Below are positions 12,965 through 27,142 of a DNA stretch of 64,000 nt, in pieces. Origin of the DNA: Ehretia macrophylla (taxonomy: Eukaryota > Streptophyta > Magnoliopsida > Boraginales > Ehretiaceae); the NCBI GenBank assembly GCA_037974665.1, contig CM075773.1, positions 52,862,917 through 52,926,916 on the forward strand, read 5' to 3'. Position numbers and translations under genes: made by a program. Positions within the stretch are counted from its first letter, which is position 1. Every line of letters begins with the position of its first letter. The notes beneath the pieces were generated by a model. The model ran no database searches. It saw only the letters and a list, made by a program, of their open reading frames with translations, and was not told where the DNA came from.

Positions 12965-13717
12965 TAGAACCACCAGTATCTTGAGGTGGATCATCTTGAG
13001 GTAGTGGATCATTGTAGAACTTTTCATTTGAATACCTCAAATAATAACCAGCATTGAATCCCCTCCCTTCCCTCATTGGCAAACACCCTTTCACCTTTTT
13101 ACTTGTTTTTCTCAAACATTCTTTACACCCTGATCTGTTTAAACTCTTCCAACACTGAGCCAAGCCATACATAAGACTCGATCCTTCAACTACAAACCCT
13201 CCACTCGACACTGCTTTTCTTGTCACGTTATCGATTAATCCTTCAGCATCATTCCCGAAATTAGTAACGCCACCACTATAAACACCTTTATCCTTTGACT
13301 GATCAACGTTTTCTATGGAAAAGTCATAGGTGTCATAACGCAATAAACATCCATCAAGATGAAAGCGAGCTGCGTCTGCAGGTAGACAACGAGGGATACT
13401 ACTACGAGCCGCGGCGTAACAGATGAGACATTCAGTTTGCGAGAGGTCTCTATAACATTGAGTCAGGACATATACTGATATGGAAGTCGTATACGCTGAA
13501 AAAAAGCCCCATTTGTTATCAGTAACACGCTGTGAAATACCTTCCATTGATTGAACAAACACTGGGTAGTAACTGTTTTTACTGGTGAAGTGTTTTGGCC
13601 ACAGGTGAATTCAACTTCTGATATCCGAGGATTGGATAATGAGACAGGTAAAAGCCTGTTCATCAAGAAGATCAGCCATGAGAGGTACCAAAGCTTTGTA
13701 ATATGCGTGAAATTCAC
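12965..13717 (-). pseudogene. Copy A exon 1: double DUF26 (Gnk2) extracellular domain, CRK2/3-like
   Basis: An ATG at 13717 opens a hydrophobic signal peptide (MNFTHITKLWYLSWLIFLM), then a segment with FTCGQNTSP. The frame slips near 13575 and continues with FVQSMEGISQRV and two DUF26 modules, each with C-x8-C-x2-C (CYRDLSQTECLIC and CWKSLNRSGCKEC). This is the extracellular half of cysteine-rich receptor kinases, closest in style to CRK2/CRK3. It ends at a good donor (TCTA|GTGAGT) in phase 1, the same phase as the lectin exon of copy B. It could therefore splice in frame to copy A exon 2. The one-base frameshift makes it a pseudogene unless it is a sequencing error. Confidence 0.85.
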
Positions 13718-14253
13718 GAAACCTTTTTGCTTTTGATTCCTTTCTTTTCTTTTCTTCTCTGAGGAAACTACTCTCTATCGTAGAGGAGAAGCGAAAGGCC
13801 AAGAGAGATTGTGTGAATGAATGGAGAGGCTCTTCAGCAGTTTTAGCAGTTTGGTCAGACAAGAAATTATTTGTTTATAGTCAAATATTTCAGACGTTCT
13901 CATGTCTACTTTCCAGCTGGTAGCAAACTTAGCCTACGTAAACAACTTGGGTTCTTAATTTTGGGACAACTTCCGATTGTACTTCAGTTTTTAATTGAGA
14001 AGGATAAGGGGAGCGATATGTTTCTTAAGATAATTTGGTTATGATTGACTTAACCTTCATTTTGAGATAATATATAAACATTATGGTCCTACTATTTGAT
14101 TGAATAGAGAATGAATTTCACGGCACGTAAGATTTACATTTACGCTCAGTCAGACCATGATCCGATTATAATGTATAGAAGTTTCCTATAGTAATGATTA
14201 CTATAAAAAATCATCCACTGTGTATAATTTTCCATGGATTTGGTTATATTAGC
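13718..14253. other. Non-coding stretch upstream of the DUF26 exon
   Basis: AT-rich; the minus-strand side would be the promoter of the DUF26 exon. A pyrimidine-rich tract (13738-13765) lies directly before the ATG on that strand. I see no clear TATA box. No other gene is supported. Confidence 0.35.
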
Positions 14254-14430
14254 TTTTGTTGATGCAATTTTCTAACTGATCTTCTTAGCATCATTATGCA
14301 TCCAGAAGCTGTCTGTTGATGCAAGAAGCATATTCAGGCCTGGTGATGAGCTGAATTCTACCTGGAATCTTATTTCTGATGGTGGAAAATTTTACCTTAG
14401 GATTTTTTACTATACTAGTCATAAATTATA
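14254..14430 (+). pseudogene. Inverted fragment of the lectin exon 5' end
   Basis: The plus strand encodes the start of the G-type lectin receptor protein: a degraded signal peptide with a stop, then SVDARSIFRPGDELNSTWNL and ISDGGKFYLRIF. Copy B has SVDATSILRPGDELNSTGNL at the matching place. It stops after about 60 codons. It lies in the opposite orientation to all other copies and just beyond the DUF26 exon. This suggests an inversion or fold-back event at the point where copy A lost its own lectin exon. Confidence 0.85.
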
Positions 14431-14450
14431 GTTATTGTGACTAGTATAGT
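14409..14450. repeat. Palindrome at the end of the inverted lectin fragment
   Basis: ACTATACTAGTCA (14409-14421) and its reverse complement (14438-14450) are separated by 16 bases, with weaker pairing beyond. The left arm is lectin coding sequence. The right arm is the same sequence inverted, as expected at a fold-back junction. Confidence 0.75.
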
Positions 14451-14508
14451 TACAAATTACTTATGCAAAGAATCCAAAATAGTTACTGCGGAGGTCGTAA
14501 TCTTAGTA

Positions 14509-16147
14509 TGTGATGCGATCAGGTTGTGCGTTAAAATATGCACAAAATAAACCAAGTTAAAATACCCGCAAGTGCACGGATCTTCGTAGTGCAGTGTGCT
14601 TAGAGTGCGGAATCGTACCACAGGAAAGCTCGTTAGTTAAGTTAGTGAAGTAGTGTGCGAAAGTGTTTAAAGTGGAAGCGTAACAGTTTGCAGAAGGCGT
14701 TTGATTAAACTATATTACAACTAAATGATATAAGTTAAACTAACTATTAGTGGGATACGAGAAGTGGTGATCTAGGGGTTGAATATGTAAATGAGGCATC
14801 TAATATAGGCTCGGTATTCAGGATTATCTGATTTAATGCAAGGGTTAAGCTACAAGCATTAACTTAGTCAATTAACTTAGCTTATTAAAATCCCGATTAC
14901 TAACTCTGATGTAGGTGTTATGCCATCTACGAGCATTGGAGCCATAGTATAGAACTCTCCTTGCAACCTGGTATAAAAGGTCTGTTTCGACTAAGCAATC
15001 AACTTCTCCTTACTGGTCTAGAAACTATGGTCTACATGAAAACATTACCTATAATTCATGGAATCTAAAGTTGTCAGGCTTATTTGATTCATTATTAAAG
15101 TATGGATACATGACACGAAAGTAAAGCAATCATAACATCTACTTAAAGCATTACGTTATGAAAGACAATGCTGAATAGTAAAGCAATCATACATCTATTG
15201 AAAAACATTACGTATGAAAGACATTACTGAATTAAAATAAGTCATATATTACATTTAAAGCGTATAATCCAAATTTGAGACCATATATTTAAAAGACTAA
15301 CATTTACAATATTCACCCCTAAATATCAATCTACTCAGACATAAATAAATACGAATTCTATAAATAAAAGAGAGTCAAGAAATGCTCTCCCTTATCAACA
15401 AACGCGTATTTCTGATTTCTGAAATTTGAGCAGAGGTTCGACGCAAAATAGCTATTCAGGCGGAATTAATTTCCCCCGAATAAGAGCTACTAGGAATGAA
15501 TTTCCTTTGAATAAGAGCTTTCCTATTGAAAGCTATTCGGGCATAACTTCCCCCGACTAATAACTACTTGGGTCAGATTTTCCCCTAAAAGTAGCTATTC
15601 TGACAAAATTTTTCCGAATAAGAGCTACCTAGGCGGGACTTCCCCCGTATCCTACTAACTAATTAACTACAACTAAATTAAAACTAACTATGAAGAATTT
15701 GGTCCGAAAAATCAATTTCGGTCCAAAATTACTTAACATTTTTAGTGGGGGAGGGGGCTATTTATAGGCAAACAAATTACTTTTCACGCGTTACTATTCA
15801 CGTGTTACTGTTCACGTATATTACTATTAACGTGTTGACCATCACTATTCACCCATTGACTGAAAAGTTGACCAATGCTATTCCAAGGTTATCCGACGTC
15901 CTAAGTCCGTTTTCGCACTCTGTTTGGCCAAATTCATCCTCTACGGGTTTTAATTCTTGGTTAACGCTTGAGTTTGTCTCTTTTGCGTTCTTTTTAACTT
16001 GCAAATCGGATCGTTTCGGTTCGAGTTTGTTCACTTTTCGGGTTCCTCCTGCATTGCATCAAAAGTATAAAAGTATTACATTCATTCCAGAGTTAAGATG
16101 CAAATGCAGTACAAATACCATGATTTGAGTATGCAAATACAGTCACA
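14509..16147 (-). mobile_element. Solo LTR, Athila/Tat-like Gypsy
   Basis: On the minus strand it starts TGTGACTGTATTTG (16147) and ends ATCGCATCACA (14509). TTAGT occurs at 14503-14507 and 16148-16152 (one extra A at 14508). Near its end it has GTGCACTTGCGGG, a motif shared with the LTR ends at 27886 and 46656. A TATA box (CTATAAATAGCC on the minus strand, about 15755-15767) lies mid-LTR. No primer site or genes follow. An open plus-strand frame at 15745-16128 has no known domain and is probably chance. Confidence 0.72.
15455..15655. repeat. Degenerate tandem repeats in the solo LTR
   Basis: Units of roughly 35-45 bases built around GAATAAGAGCTA, followed by CCCCCGA or TTCCCC words, recur about five times. 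They lie just upstream of the TATA box on the other side of the transcription start, so they could be former enhancer or leader repeats of the LTR. Confidence 0.55.
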
Positions 16148-16152
16148 TTAGT

Positions 16153-17041
16153 GTGTCATATCATAAGTTTAGTATTATAGACGCATTACTTGCCCTCAAA
16201 TTTCATTTGTTTAAAATAATTAACTTAAGATATATTTCAATTTACATCACCTAATTATAAACCAGTATTTTTTTTTTCTTATTACAACATAGGCTTTCGT
16301 TAGGCTCGTAAAAAGAAGGAAAAAAAAATGACAAGAAGTAGGACTTCATTTAGCATGTATCCTACCAATGTGCAACGTCACAATTATCTCACCTTAAAGA
16401 CTCATTAGGGGCACATACAATCTGTCAGACAATACTAGATTCTTGAGGTGATTGGTACGGGTTCGCGATATAACTCTCACCACGATATAGTTCTTTCTCT
16501 CGCAAAATACTTAACTCCTACATTTGACTAATGAGTCGCTTGGAAATAATTTTCCTAATGAATTAGACAAGTTTTTGTAATAAAAATAAAAAATCTTACG
16601 GTATAATAGATAATTTGGAGTAAGAAGTTACGTTACGTGTCAATTTTTTTTTTTTTAAAATTAAATTTACTTTGAAATTTATCGTTGTTAGTGCAAATAT
16701 TTACAAAAAGGGGGAAAAAAAAAGGCAAGGCAATAGCCAGCAATATTGAAATTTATTAAGTTTCAATCAATTCAATTCAAATTAGTAAATGATGCTCAAT
16801 CAACTGAACTTAACATAATAAAAAAATTCTGTATGAAATCCTAAACTCATGACAAATCCTTCAATCCTCATGGATTACTATGCCATCATTAGTAATAACG
16901 CGGTATGAACATATGATTGCCCATTTCATGGGATTAGACTTGTTCAAAGACAAATGATATAAAGAGGATTATAAGGTTTAGAATTTTCAAACAAAATGAT
17001 TGACTATTCCAATGCATAATAAGAAAATGATATTCAAACTC
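16153..17041. other. Non-coding stretch; 16905-17041 belongs to a duplicated block
   Basis: No gene is supported. From about 16905 the sequence (GGATTAGACTTGTTCAAAGA and on) matches 22927-23040 closely. The block is part of the tandem duplication that made the receptor kinase copies. The rest is AT-rich with homopolymer runs. Confidence 0.45.
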
Positions 17042-17044
17042 TAA

Positions 17045-17297
17045 GGTATTGTTTGGATTTGGGTTGTGGGGGGGGGAAAAAAATAATAAAGGAAATGAGA
17101 GGATTTAATAATAAAGGAAAGGAAATGGGAGGATTAACTCTTGTTTGGATTGAGTAAAATTATAAAAGAAAGTTTCATAAATGATTATGTGTATTCTTTG
17201 TTTGGATTGGAGAGAAAAAAAGGGAAGGGATAAATTTTATAATCATATTGACAAATTTACCCTCTATATCAGTCCATGCAGCTGGAAATGTTTTTTA

Positions 17298-17331
<34 letters not shown>

Positions 17332-17654
17332 ATTAAAATCTGTTCACATAATAAGAGGAAGAGAAATGACACCAAAAAAAAAAAAGTGAGAGGAAGAGAG
17401 TAGTTGCAGGAGTGGCAATGCTTTAATTTTTTATGTTTGCCAAGGGTAACAACGTCATTTGACTGCATTAAGTTTTCCATTCCCCTCATTTGACCCCGAT
17501 TTGGGGTGATTTCAAATTCAACAACATGAATGATTTTGCTTTTCTTTCCAAATCATTTCCCTCCTTAACCTCTCCAATCCAAACAAGGGTTTTGATTTAA
17601 AAATCACCCCAAAACCAATTACTTCCCCCCAAATCCTTCAATCCAAACAGACCC
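17045..17654. mobile_element. MITE-2, Tourist/PIF-Harbinger-like
   Basis: Ends GGTATTGTTTGGATT and the near-complement AATCCAAACAGACCC are flanked by TAA (17042-17044 and 17655-17657). The terminal motif and TWA target are those of Tourist-type MITEs. Length 610. Inside is a T-rich simple repeat, (TTTTTA)n-like, at 17293-17335. The paralogous block at 23030-23050 lacks it and so serves as an empty site. No coding sequence. Confidence 0.82.
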
Positions 17655-17789
17655 TAAAGTTTAAATTTTGTTTAGATTGTATGAGTCAGAGTTCAAACCC
17701 CGCAATGTCATTTTGCTGCTCTCGAGGTCATGGACCATGCAAGGCGACTAGGGATCAATAATAGTACCAAGAAATTAAGTGCGATAACT

Positions 17790-17934
17790 CAAGCCACTAG
17801 GATTTTAGTCTAGTGGATATATCACTCGTTTTGAATGTGAAACATTATAAGTTCGAGTTTTGATAGCTACAGTATATAGTATTAGGCCTCTCTTAACTTA
17901 AAAACAAAGGAAAAACAAAAAGAAAAGAAAAAAA
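17790..17934 (+). mobile_element. tRNA-derived SINE with target duplications
   Basis: The 145-base body has a box A-like GTCTAGTGG and a box B-like AGTTCGAGTTTTGAT about 45 bases apart, the split RNA polymerase III promoter of plant SINEs. It ends in an A-rich tail (17900-17934). Thirteen-base direct repeats AAGTGCRATAACT flank it at 17777-17789 and 17935-17947, differing at one base. The paralogous block near 23100 lacks the element. Confidence 0.85.
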
Positions 17935-17947
17935 AAGTGCAATAACT

Positions 17948-18837
17948 GTATATAGTGTTTGACAAAGTATGATCCTGGTGGAAGGTTGATCCTGGAAAGG
18001 TTTCACGCCCTTACATCTACCTAAGTAAAGCAAGAATTTAAAAAAAGAATGTAACTATCGCACACCTAAAAGATCATATTTATGGCACCCAAATATTGAC
18101 TTTTATTTAGCACTACAATAACATAGTCTTTGATTTTCATAAAAAACTAATTTAAGAAAAATGATTTTTGTGTAGAAAATATTAATGTCATTTATGAAAT
18201 GATTTACAAAATCTTATTTAAGATTTGGCATGAACGTTTTAGAAATTGTTAAAAATTATTGGATTTCATCCTACGTGTGACATGATTTCAGAAGAATCAT
18301 ATATGGACACGAGTAAAGGATGATACACGCAGAAGATTATTGAACACACAAGTGATCTGATTTGAGAAGATCACGTGGATAAATACATGTGAAAGATGAC
18401 ACATGTAAAAGACGAATAAAAATAGACCATGGGCCTAACTCATATATCATGTTAAGAATTATGGAGTTCCATAATTCTTTGCTTACATGCACCCTTGATC
18501 TTTGTTACCATAATGTTGTGCATTCATTAGCAGGTAGCAAATGGATTAAAAATATCACGAGTGGCGGATATAGGATTGTAGTTCAGTGGAGATTAAAACA
18601 CATAAATTAACGAGAAATACTAGATGTCATCCCATTTTTATCACATTTTATATAGATGTTTAGTTATCACGGTTGACATAGGAAGTAATAAATAAGTGAT
18701 CATACAGTAGTAACTAACGTATTCGGCAAACTATAAGCGGGTCTATTGCATTTCACCATTTTGTAAATAAAATCAACAAATAACAAAAGAATTTGATAAT
18801 TGGTGACAAAGCACCTTCGGGGAAAACTAAATTACCC
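17948..18837. other. Non-coding 3' flank of copy B, partly duplicated
   Basis: 17970-18240 matches 23110-23640 in patches (GATCCTGGTGGAA, AAATGATTTACAAAAT). 18690-18837 matches 26660-26799, the 3' flank of copy C. No separate gene is supported; the frame 18389-18610 has no recognisable domain. Confidence 0.5.
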
Positions 18838-22194
<3,357 letters not shown>

Positions 22195-22912
22195 GTTGGC
22201 AGCTAAAGAGTAGGCATGAAACTAGAATAAGATCTCTTTAATATGTGATTATTGTCTACTATTGGATTTTTTTATTTTTGTTTTTGGTGGTCTGAAATTA
22301 GACAAGTTCAAAGACAAAGAATAGTAGCGATTAACACGGTTTTGACTGGTGATGCAGAGATTGAAAACGTCGGTCGGCTTGTGATTAAATACTCGGGGAA
22401 AAAGATTCCAGTCTGTTTGTGTTAATTATAAAATTTTAGCTGACGACTTGTAGAACTTTCAACAGTAAAAGTGTTGTTGAATATAAGTGTTGTTAAATAG
22501 AAGTGTTGATTGTTTGGCTTTATCATGTTAGAATTACTATTTAAAAATATGGAATGATATTTTTGAGGGATTTTTTAGAGTAATGTTGAGCTTTCAAAAA
22601 TATAATTGAGTATTTTTTTAGTAAAAAAACAAGAAGAAAAATGGCTTTACGCATGATGTAAAAACAGTTTCACGAAAATATTTTTCAAAAAGCTCTAATT
22701 AAGAGTTTCTTAGTTTTATATTATTTATTTAGTTTTGGTTTATACCTAAAAGTTCTTTAAAAATGCACCAAATAAGTTAGCAAGTGTTTAGAAGTTATGA
22801 TAAACAGAGCCTAAAAACGACTAATTGTTCAATTTTTTATAATAATAATATTGACACAAATTACGCATACTTTTTGTGTACTCTACATGTTTTTTCTTTT
22901 TAATTGTTTATA
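22195..22912. promoter_or_regulatory. 5' flank of copy B
   Basis: This is the only upstream region available to the intact gene. No strong TATA box is seen on the minus strand within 150 bases of the ATG. TTGACT occurs at about 22343. A possible small MITE lies at about 22516-22811, since GGCTTTATCATGTTA and the complement of its right end roughly pair, but no clean target duplication was found. Confidence 0.35.
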
Positions 22913-23640
22913 TGAATTCCCATTTCATTGGATTAGACTTGTTCAAAGACAAATGATATAGAGGAACATGAAGTTTAGAATTTTCAAACAAAATGATTGG
23001 CCATTCCATTGCATAGTAAGAGAATTATATTCAAAGTCTAGAAAGTCTAAATTTCTTTTAGATTGTATAAGTCAGAGTTCAAACCATGCAATTGTATATT
23101 GTCCTTGACTAGTTTGATCCTGGTGGAATGTTTCTATTCCCCTAGATTTATCGAAGCGAATTTAAAATTATAACCATCGCACTTTTATAAAAACAAAATT
23201 AAAAAAAAAACTAAATCCTATCTAATTATGAAATAATTGGAGGATCCTCTAATTACTTTAACAAGGTGAGATATCACTTCTAAGTGAATATATATGGTCA
23301 TATTTGTGCAACCTCACTACTCACTCAATTATACTAAAACAATGCAACTTTCTACATCTTTACGAAATAATGATTTATGAAAAAACAATATATATCACAT
23401 CCATCTAAAATAAAAAAAATCATATTTATGACACCTAAATATTGTTTTATTTAGCTCTAGAATAACATCTTTTTTCATATAAAAATAATTTAAGAAAAAT
23501 GATTTATATATATAAAATATTATCATTTATGCTTAATTTGTATATAGAAGATATTGTCTTTTATAAAAAATGATTTACAAAATTTTAACCTTTGGCGTGA
23601 ATTTTTTGGAAACAAATAATATGGCTACTAAATTTATATT
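22913..23640. repeat. Duplicated intergenic block, partner of 16905-18240
   Basis: Long similar stretches (for example ATTAGACTTGTTCAAAGACA and TTTCAAACAAAATGATTG) align with 16905-17040, 17656-17710 and 17970-18240. The partner carries MITE-2 and the SINE; this copy does not. It shows that the duplication unit included the 3' flank of the kinase gene. Confidence 0.75.
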
Positions 23641-23744
23641 TATATTCATAAATATATAAACATAAATGTATACAATTTTATTTGAAATCAACTTTTTATA
23701 AAGCTGGACAGAACTTGGTTTATTGTTTTTAGTGTTACATATAA

Positions 23745-24428
23745 GGCTTCGTTTGTTTGCCGTAAAATAACTTACTTGTGGAAAATGTTTTCAGTAGAAA
23801 ATATTTTCTTGGAAAATAAAATATTTTCTTTCGTTTGTTTACCGTAAAATAATTTGCTTGTGAAAAATGTTTTCAGTGGAAAATATTTTCTTGGAAAATG
23901 TTTTCAGAGGAAAATATTTTCCTGAGCTCCGTTTGTTTGTCGTAAAATAACTTGTTAGAGGAAAATATTTTCCTAAAAAATAGAATACTGGAAAATATTT
24001 TCTGGTGTTTGGATGTATAATAAAAAATATTTTTCGACATGAGATTTATATAAAAAAAAAAAATACACATAAAATAGGGGTAGTTAAGTTCCGAAAAATG
24101 TTTTCATCTCCCAAAGAAATGAAAATATTTTCCCAAATTTTGAACTAGCAGTCATTTTTGACAGAAAAATATTTTTCAGTTGACCAATTTTCCGGTGTTA
24201 CCAAACAACGGAAAATCTCTAAAAAGTAGTCTACCATTTTTGACCGAAAAATGTTTTCCAATTGACCAATTTTCAGGTATTACCAAATACTGGAAAATCT
24301 TCAAAAAGTAGTCCACCATTTTTGACTGGAAAATATTTTCCGGTTGACCAATTTTCTGATGTTACCAAATACCGTAAAAGTAAAAAAATATTTTTCGGAA
24401 GAATATTTTACGGCAAACAAACGGAGCC
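23745..24428. mobile_element. MITE-1b, relative of the element at 660-1279
   Basis: Starts GGCTTCGTTTGTTTGCCG and ends CGGCAAACAAACGGAGCC, flanked by TAA (23742-23744 and 24429-24431). Length 684. The GTTTGTTTGCCGTAAAATAA motif occurs three times in the left half (about 23751, 23834, 23929), so the left end is a small tandem array. The interior repeats TTTTTGACNGAAAAATATTTT-like words. No coding sequence. Confidence 0.87.
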
Positions 24429-24893
24429 TAAGTGAATAATGAGGTAACATAAACTTTGACCGTCTATTCTTAGTAGAAAGGATGTATCATTCTCTAAAAA
24501 TATAATTGAAAAATCCTCCAATAATTCCTAAAAATGACCTTTAAACATCCTATACCATCAGATGATGACGGTTCACTCAGACCAACTAAATCTTTAAACA
24601 TGATATAATAGTTGTCATTTACAAATCGATCTCTAAAACAATGATAAGCAAACACCATTGCAAAGGTTTCATAATTCAACCAGGTGGAATGATTAAGTAA
24701 CGACTTATTATAATTAAAGGTTTTAAATTCAAACTACAATTTTGACTTTCATTATTAAGAAAAAAATTCTAAAATTCATATATATAATCCATAAAATAAA
24801 GTTTACCTGAATGTCAAGTAACCCACAAACCATTCTCCAGCACAAAGCTGCGTACTGAAGAGATATCGTTACTTTCAAGAGTTTCTTTATGTA
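24429..24893. other. Non-coding stretch
   Basis: AT-rich. The frame at 24494-24679 (minus) has a few plausible residues (YETFAMVFAYHCFRD) but no domain and no neighbours to support it. I do not call a gene. Confidence 0.3.
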
Positions 24894-25195
24894 TGTTAAA
24901 GTATATTCAGAGTTTCAATATAATTTCTTACATCATGGCACTAGTTGAAGCAATATTCAAGTTAGTTTTCTTATTGGATTAGATTTCAGATTTCATTATT
25001 ATGTTATTTTTCTGATTAGTCTAGTTCTTCATTCCTGTTCTCCAAATTATGAGACCTATAAATAGACACTTTCTTATTATATTTATGAACACCAAGATTT
25101 CATGATATAGTCATTAACTTATTACTCTCTTTTCTAAATCCACCATTGGTGGTAGCTCCTATTATCTTCAATATACAGTTGTTTTTCTTTCAACA
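24894..25195 (+). mobile_element. Short solo LTR (302 bases)
   Basis: Begins TGTTAAAGTA and ends CTTTCAACA, with ATGTA repeated at 24889-24893 and 25196-25200. A TATA box (CTATAAATAGAC, 25056-25067) sits in the middle, as in small Copia LTRs, which sets the plus orientation. No primer site follows it. Confidence 0.75.
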
Positions 25196-25200
25196 ATGTA

Positions 25201-26075
25201 ACTATGCAAGGCCACTCAAAATCTTCAATATCTGCAAATCATTAAGTTAAAAGAGTGCAGTGGATGAAATTAGTCAGTGAATAACTTTTTTGGCAAGTAG
25301 TATGGGACCTTACAATATTCAAAGTAATGTAATAGTATGTAAATGCTTGTCATGAGCAAAGATAAAAGAATTCAAGTTTTTTTTTTGGTCAAAAAAAGAA
25401 AATGCTACTTGAAACAATGTTTACTGCAATATATAAAGCTTGTTTATTTTCTTTAATAAATGGAATAATACAAATAAAGGATAGTCTTATTTGGATATTT
25501 GCAAGAGATTTTCTTCACCATTCACTCTGTGACCTCTACTCCATACGTGTAGTTGGTATATTCCTTTCTATGTGGGTACAATCTAATTTTTTTTTTTTAG
25601 CTAGGCAAGCAAGGTACAATCTAAAATTTATATTGATTAACTTTATTATCTTTATTTATATTGACCACTATGTTGATGCCCCCCCAAACTCCTGTATTTT
25701 CAAGAATAACTTTTAGTATAAAAGCATTTGTCCCACAAGATTTTAAAACTAATCCATAATATTTTATATACAATTTGTGCAAACTAGATGTTTCGTATTA
25801 GTTCTTTCCAAATTTATTATTCAGTTCTCATATATTGCAATTCATTGTGATTTTTTGTATAGATAAAATTGAGTCTAATTATTAATTAGTTTTATTAACA
25901 AATATTACACTAATTTAAAGATGCTTAATGATCGGTGTGGGGCATATAAATGAGAATGGTTGTAGCTACTCTTAGTTTTGTACTTTTTTGTAAATAAAGA
26001 AATTTAAATTAAATGTAGTTATTTCTCGAACTATGTAAATAGTTATAATTGATTTAACATCTCTTACTTTATGTA
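25201..26075. other. Non-coding stretch
   Basis: Very AT-rich. The open frame 25402-25716 (plus) is hydrophobic, without signal of a known protein, and looks like chance. No repeat structure stands out. Confidence 0.3.
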
Positions 26076-26500
26076 CACTACAAGAATCTGGACTGTCTGT
26101 CGCCCTTTTGAAACGGTAACGGCCCAGAGTCGAATTTTGGCCGTTGCCAAGAAAATTGCCGTCAAAATGGGATTTTGTTGTTGAATCATCGCTAATGGCG
26201 TTGCAAAATTATCACTAAGTTGTCACTAAATTTTTTCCTTTAAGTAATTGCTAAATCATCCCTAGAAAATCCGCCTCTAAACGTCACTAAATAGTCTCGT
26301 CTCTAAATCATCACCAAATATATTGATCTCTGAATCGTCGCTAAAAACTTTCGTCACCAAATCATTGCTAAAAAGTTTCGTCTCCAAATCGTTGCTAAAA
26401 ATTTTCGTCTCTAAAATGTTGCTAAAACATTTCGTCTTCAATTCGTCGCTTAATGATTGCGTCACTAAACCATTGCTATTTTTCTCTTTTTTTTTTTTGC
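26076..26500. mobile_element. One end of a CACTA (En/Spm) transposon with subterminal repeats
   Basis: It opens with CACTACAAGAATC, matching the CACTACAAGAA terminus of plant CACTA elements. A subterminal array follows at about 26280-26490: six or more degenerate units of about 27 bases of the form CGTCnCnAAATCGTTGCTAAAAAnTTT. Such arrays bind the transposase in En/Spm. The matching right end (TTCTTGTAGTG) was not found before 27.2 kb, so the element is truncated. Confidence 0.7.
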
Positions 26501-26799
26501 AATTTTAAAAACATTTAAATAATTTAAAAAATATTTATAAATTTTTTAAAAGTATCAAAATTGCTATATGATTCAAAAATTAATGAATTAAAAACACGGG
26601 TCTGGTGCAAGTGTACCGCCTTTTTGAAAAGCACAAATAATTTATGACTTAATTATGATATCATACAATAGTAACTAACATATTCGATAAACTATAAGCG
26701 GGTCTATCGCATTTCACCCTTTTATAAATAACATCAACAAAGTACAAAAGAATTTGATAATTGGTGACAAAGAGCACCTTCGAGGAAAACTAATTACCC
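26501..26799. other. 3' flank of copy C
   Basis: 26660-26799 aligns with 18700-18837 downstream of copy B. No other feature. Confidence 0.45.
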
Positions 26800-27108
26800 T
26801 CATCTTGCCTCAACTTCAGTGATGGAGAAATCTTGTACTGAATTTCCCTCTGCTTTATCTTCAGATGAGGTTGATTCATGTATGTTTCGTCTAGTGAAAT
26901 ATGCTGGCTGCTTTGGAGAATGCAAAGCCATTGTTTCGCTACTAAGCATTGAAATAACATCTTCCATCTTTGGCATATCCAACACATTTTCTTGGACACA
27001 CAGAAGACCAACATGAATGGTACGTAACATCTGGTTCGTGTCACATGAATCCCCAAGTAATAAATCCTTCATTTCTAACGCATTTCCTTGTTTCCATAAC
27101 TCCCATGC
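26800..27108 (-). pseudogene. Receptor kinase copy C, exon 7 (kinase C-lobe)
   Basis: The exon is open from its acceptor (CAG at 27109-27111) to the stop at 26800 and reads AWELWKQGNALEMKD, then GLLCVQENVLDMPKM and the conserved C-terminal tail FSITEVEAR. The invariant Arg of the C-lobe (DRPKM) has become DMPKM. Intron sequence continues to 27142, where Copia-2 begins. Exon 6 is essentially absent, and exons 5 to 3 lie 29 kb away at 56027-56870. The gene cannot be expressed as one product. Confidence 0.9.
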
Positions 27109-27142
27109 CTGTATCAGTAATGTTATCACTTTCAGTTATCAA

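Noticed and set aside
15745-16128. 127-codon plus-strand frame
   Set aside because: Lies antisense within a solo LTR, overlaps the LTR TATA box and has no known domain.
17790-17890. Possible functional tRNA gene
   Set aside because: Box motifs are present but no cloverleaf can be drawn; the A-rich tail and direct repeats show a SINE.
22516-22811. Possible small MITE upstream of copy B
   Set aside because: Ends pair only loosely and no target duplication is seen; kept only as a remark in the 5' flank entry.
25402-25716. 104-codon plus-strand open frame
   Set aside because: Hydrophobic, AT-driven composition, no domain, no neighbours and no recognisable promoter; chance is the simpler reading.
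26280-26490. Regular 27-base repeats considered as a CRISPR-like array
   Set aside because: Units are degenerate and contiguous without unique spacers, and they adjoin a CACTA terminus in a plant genome.
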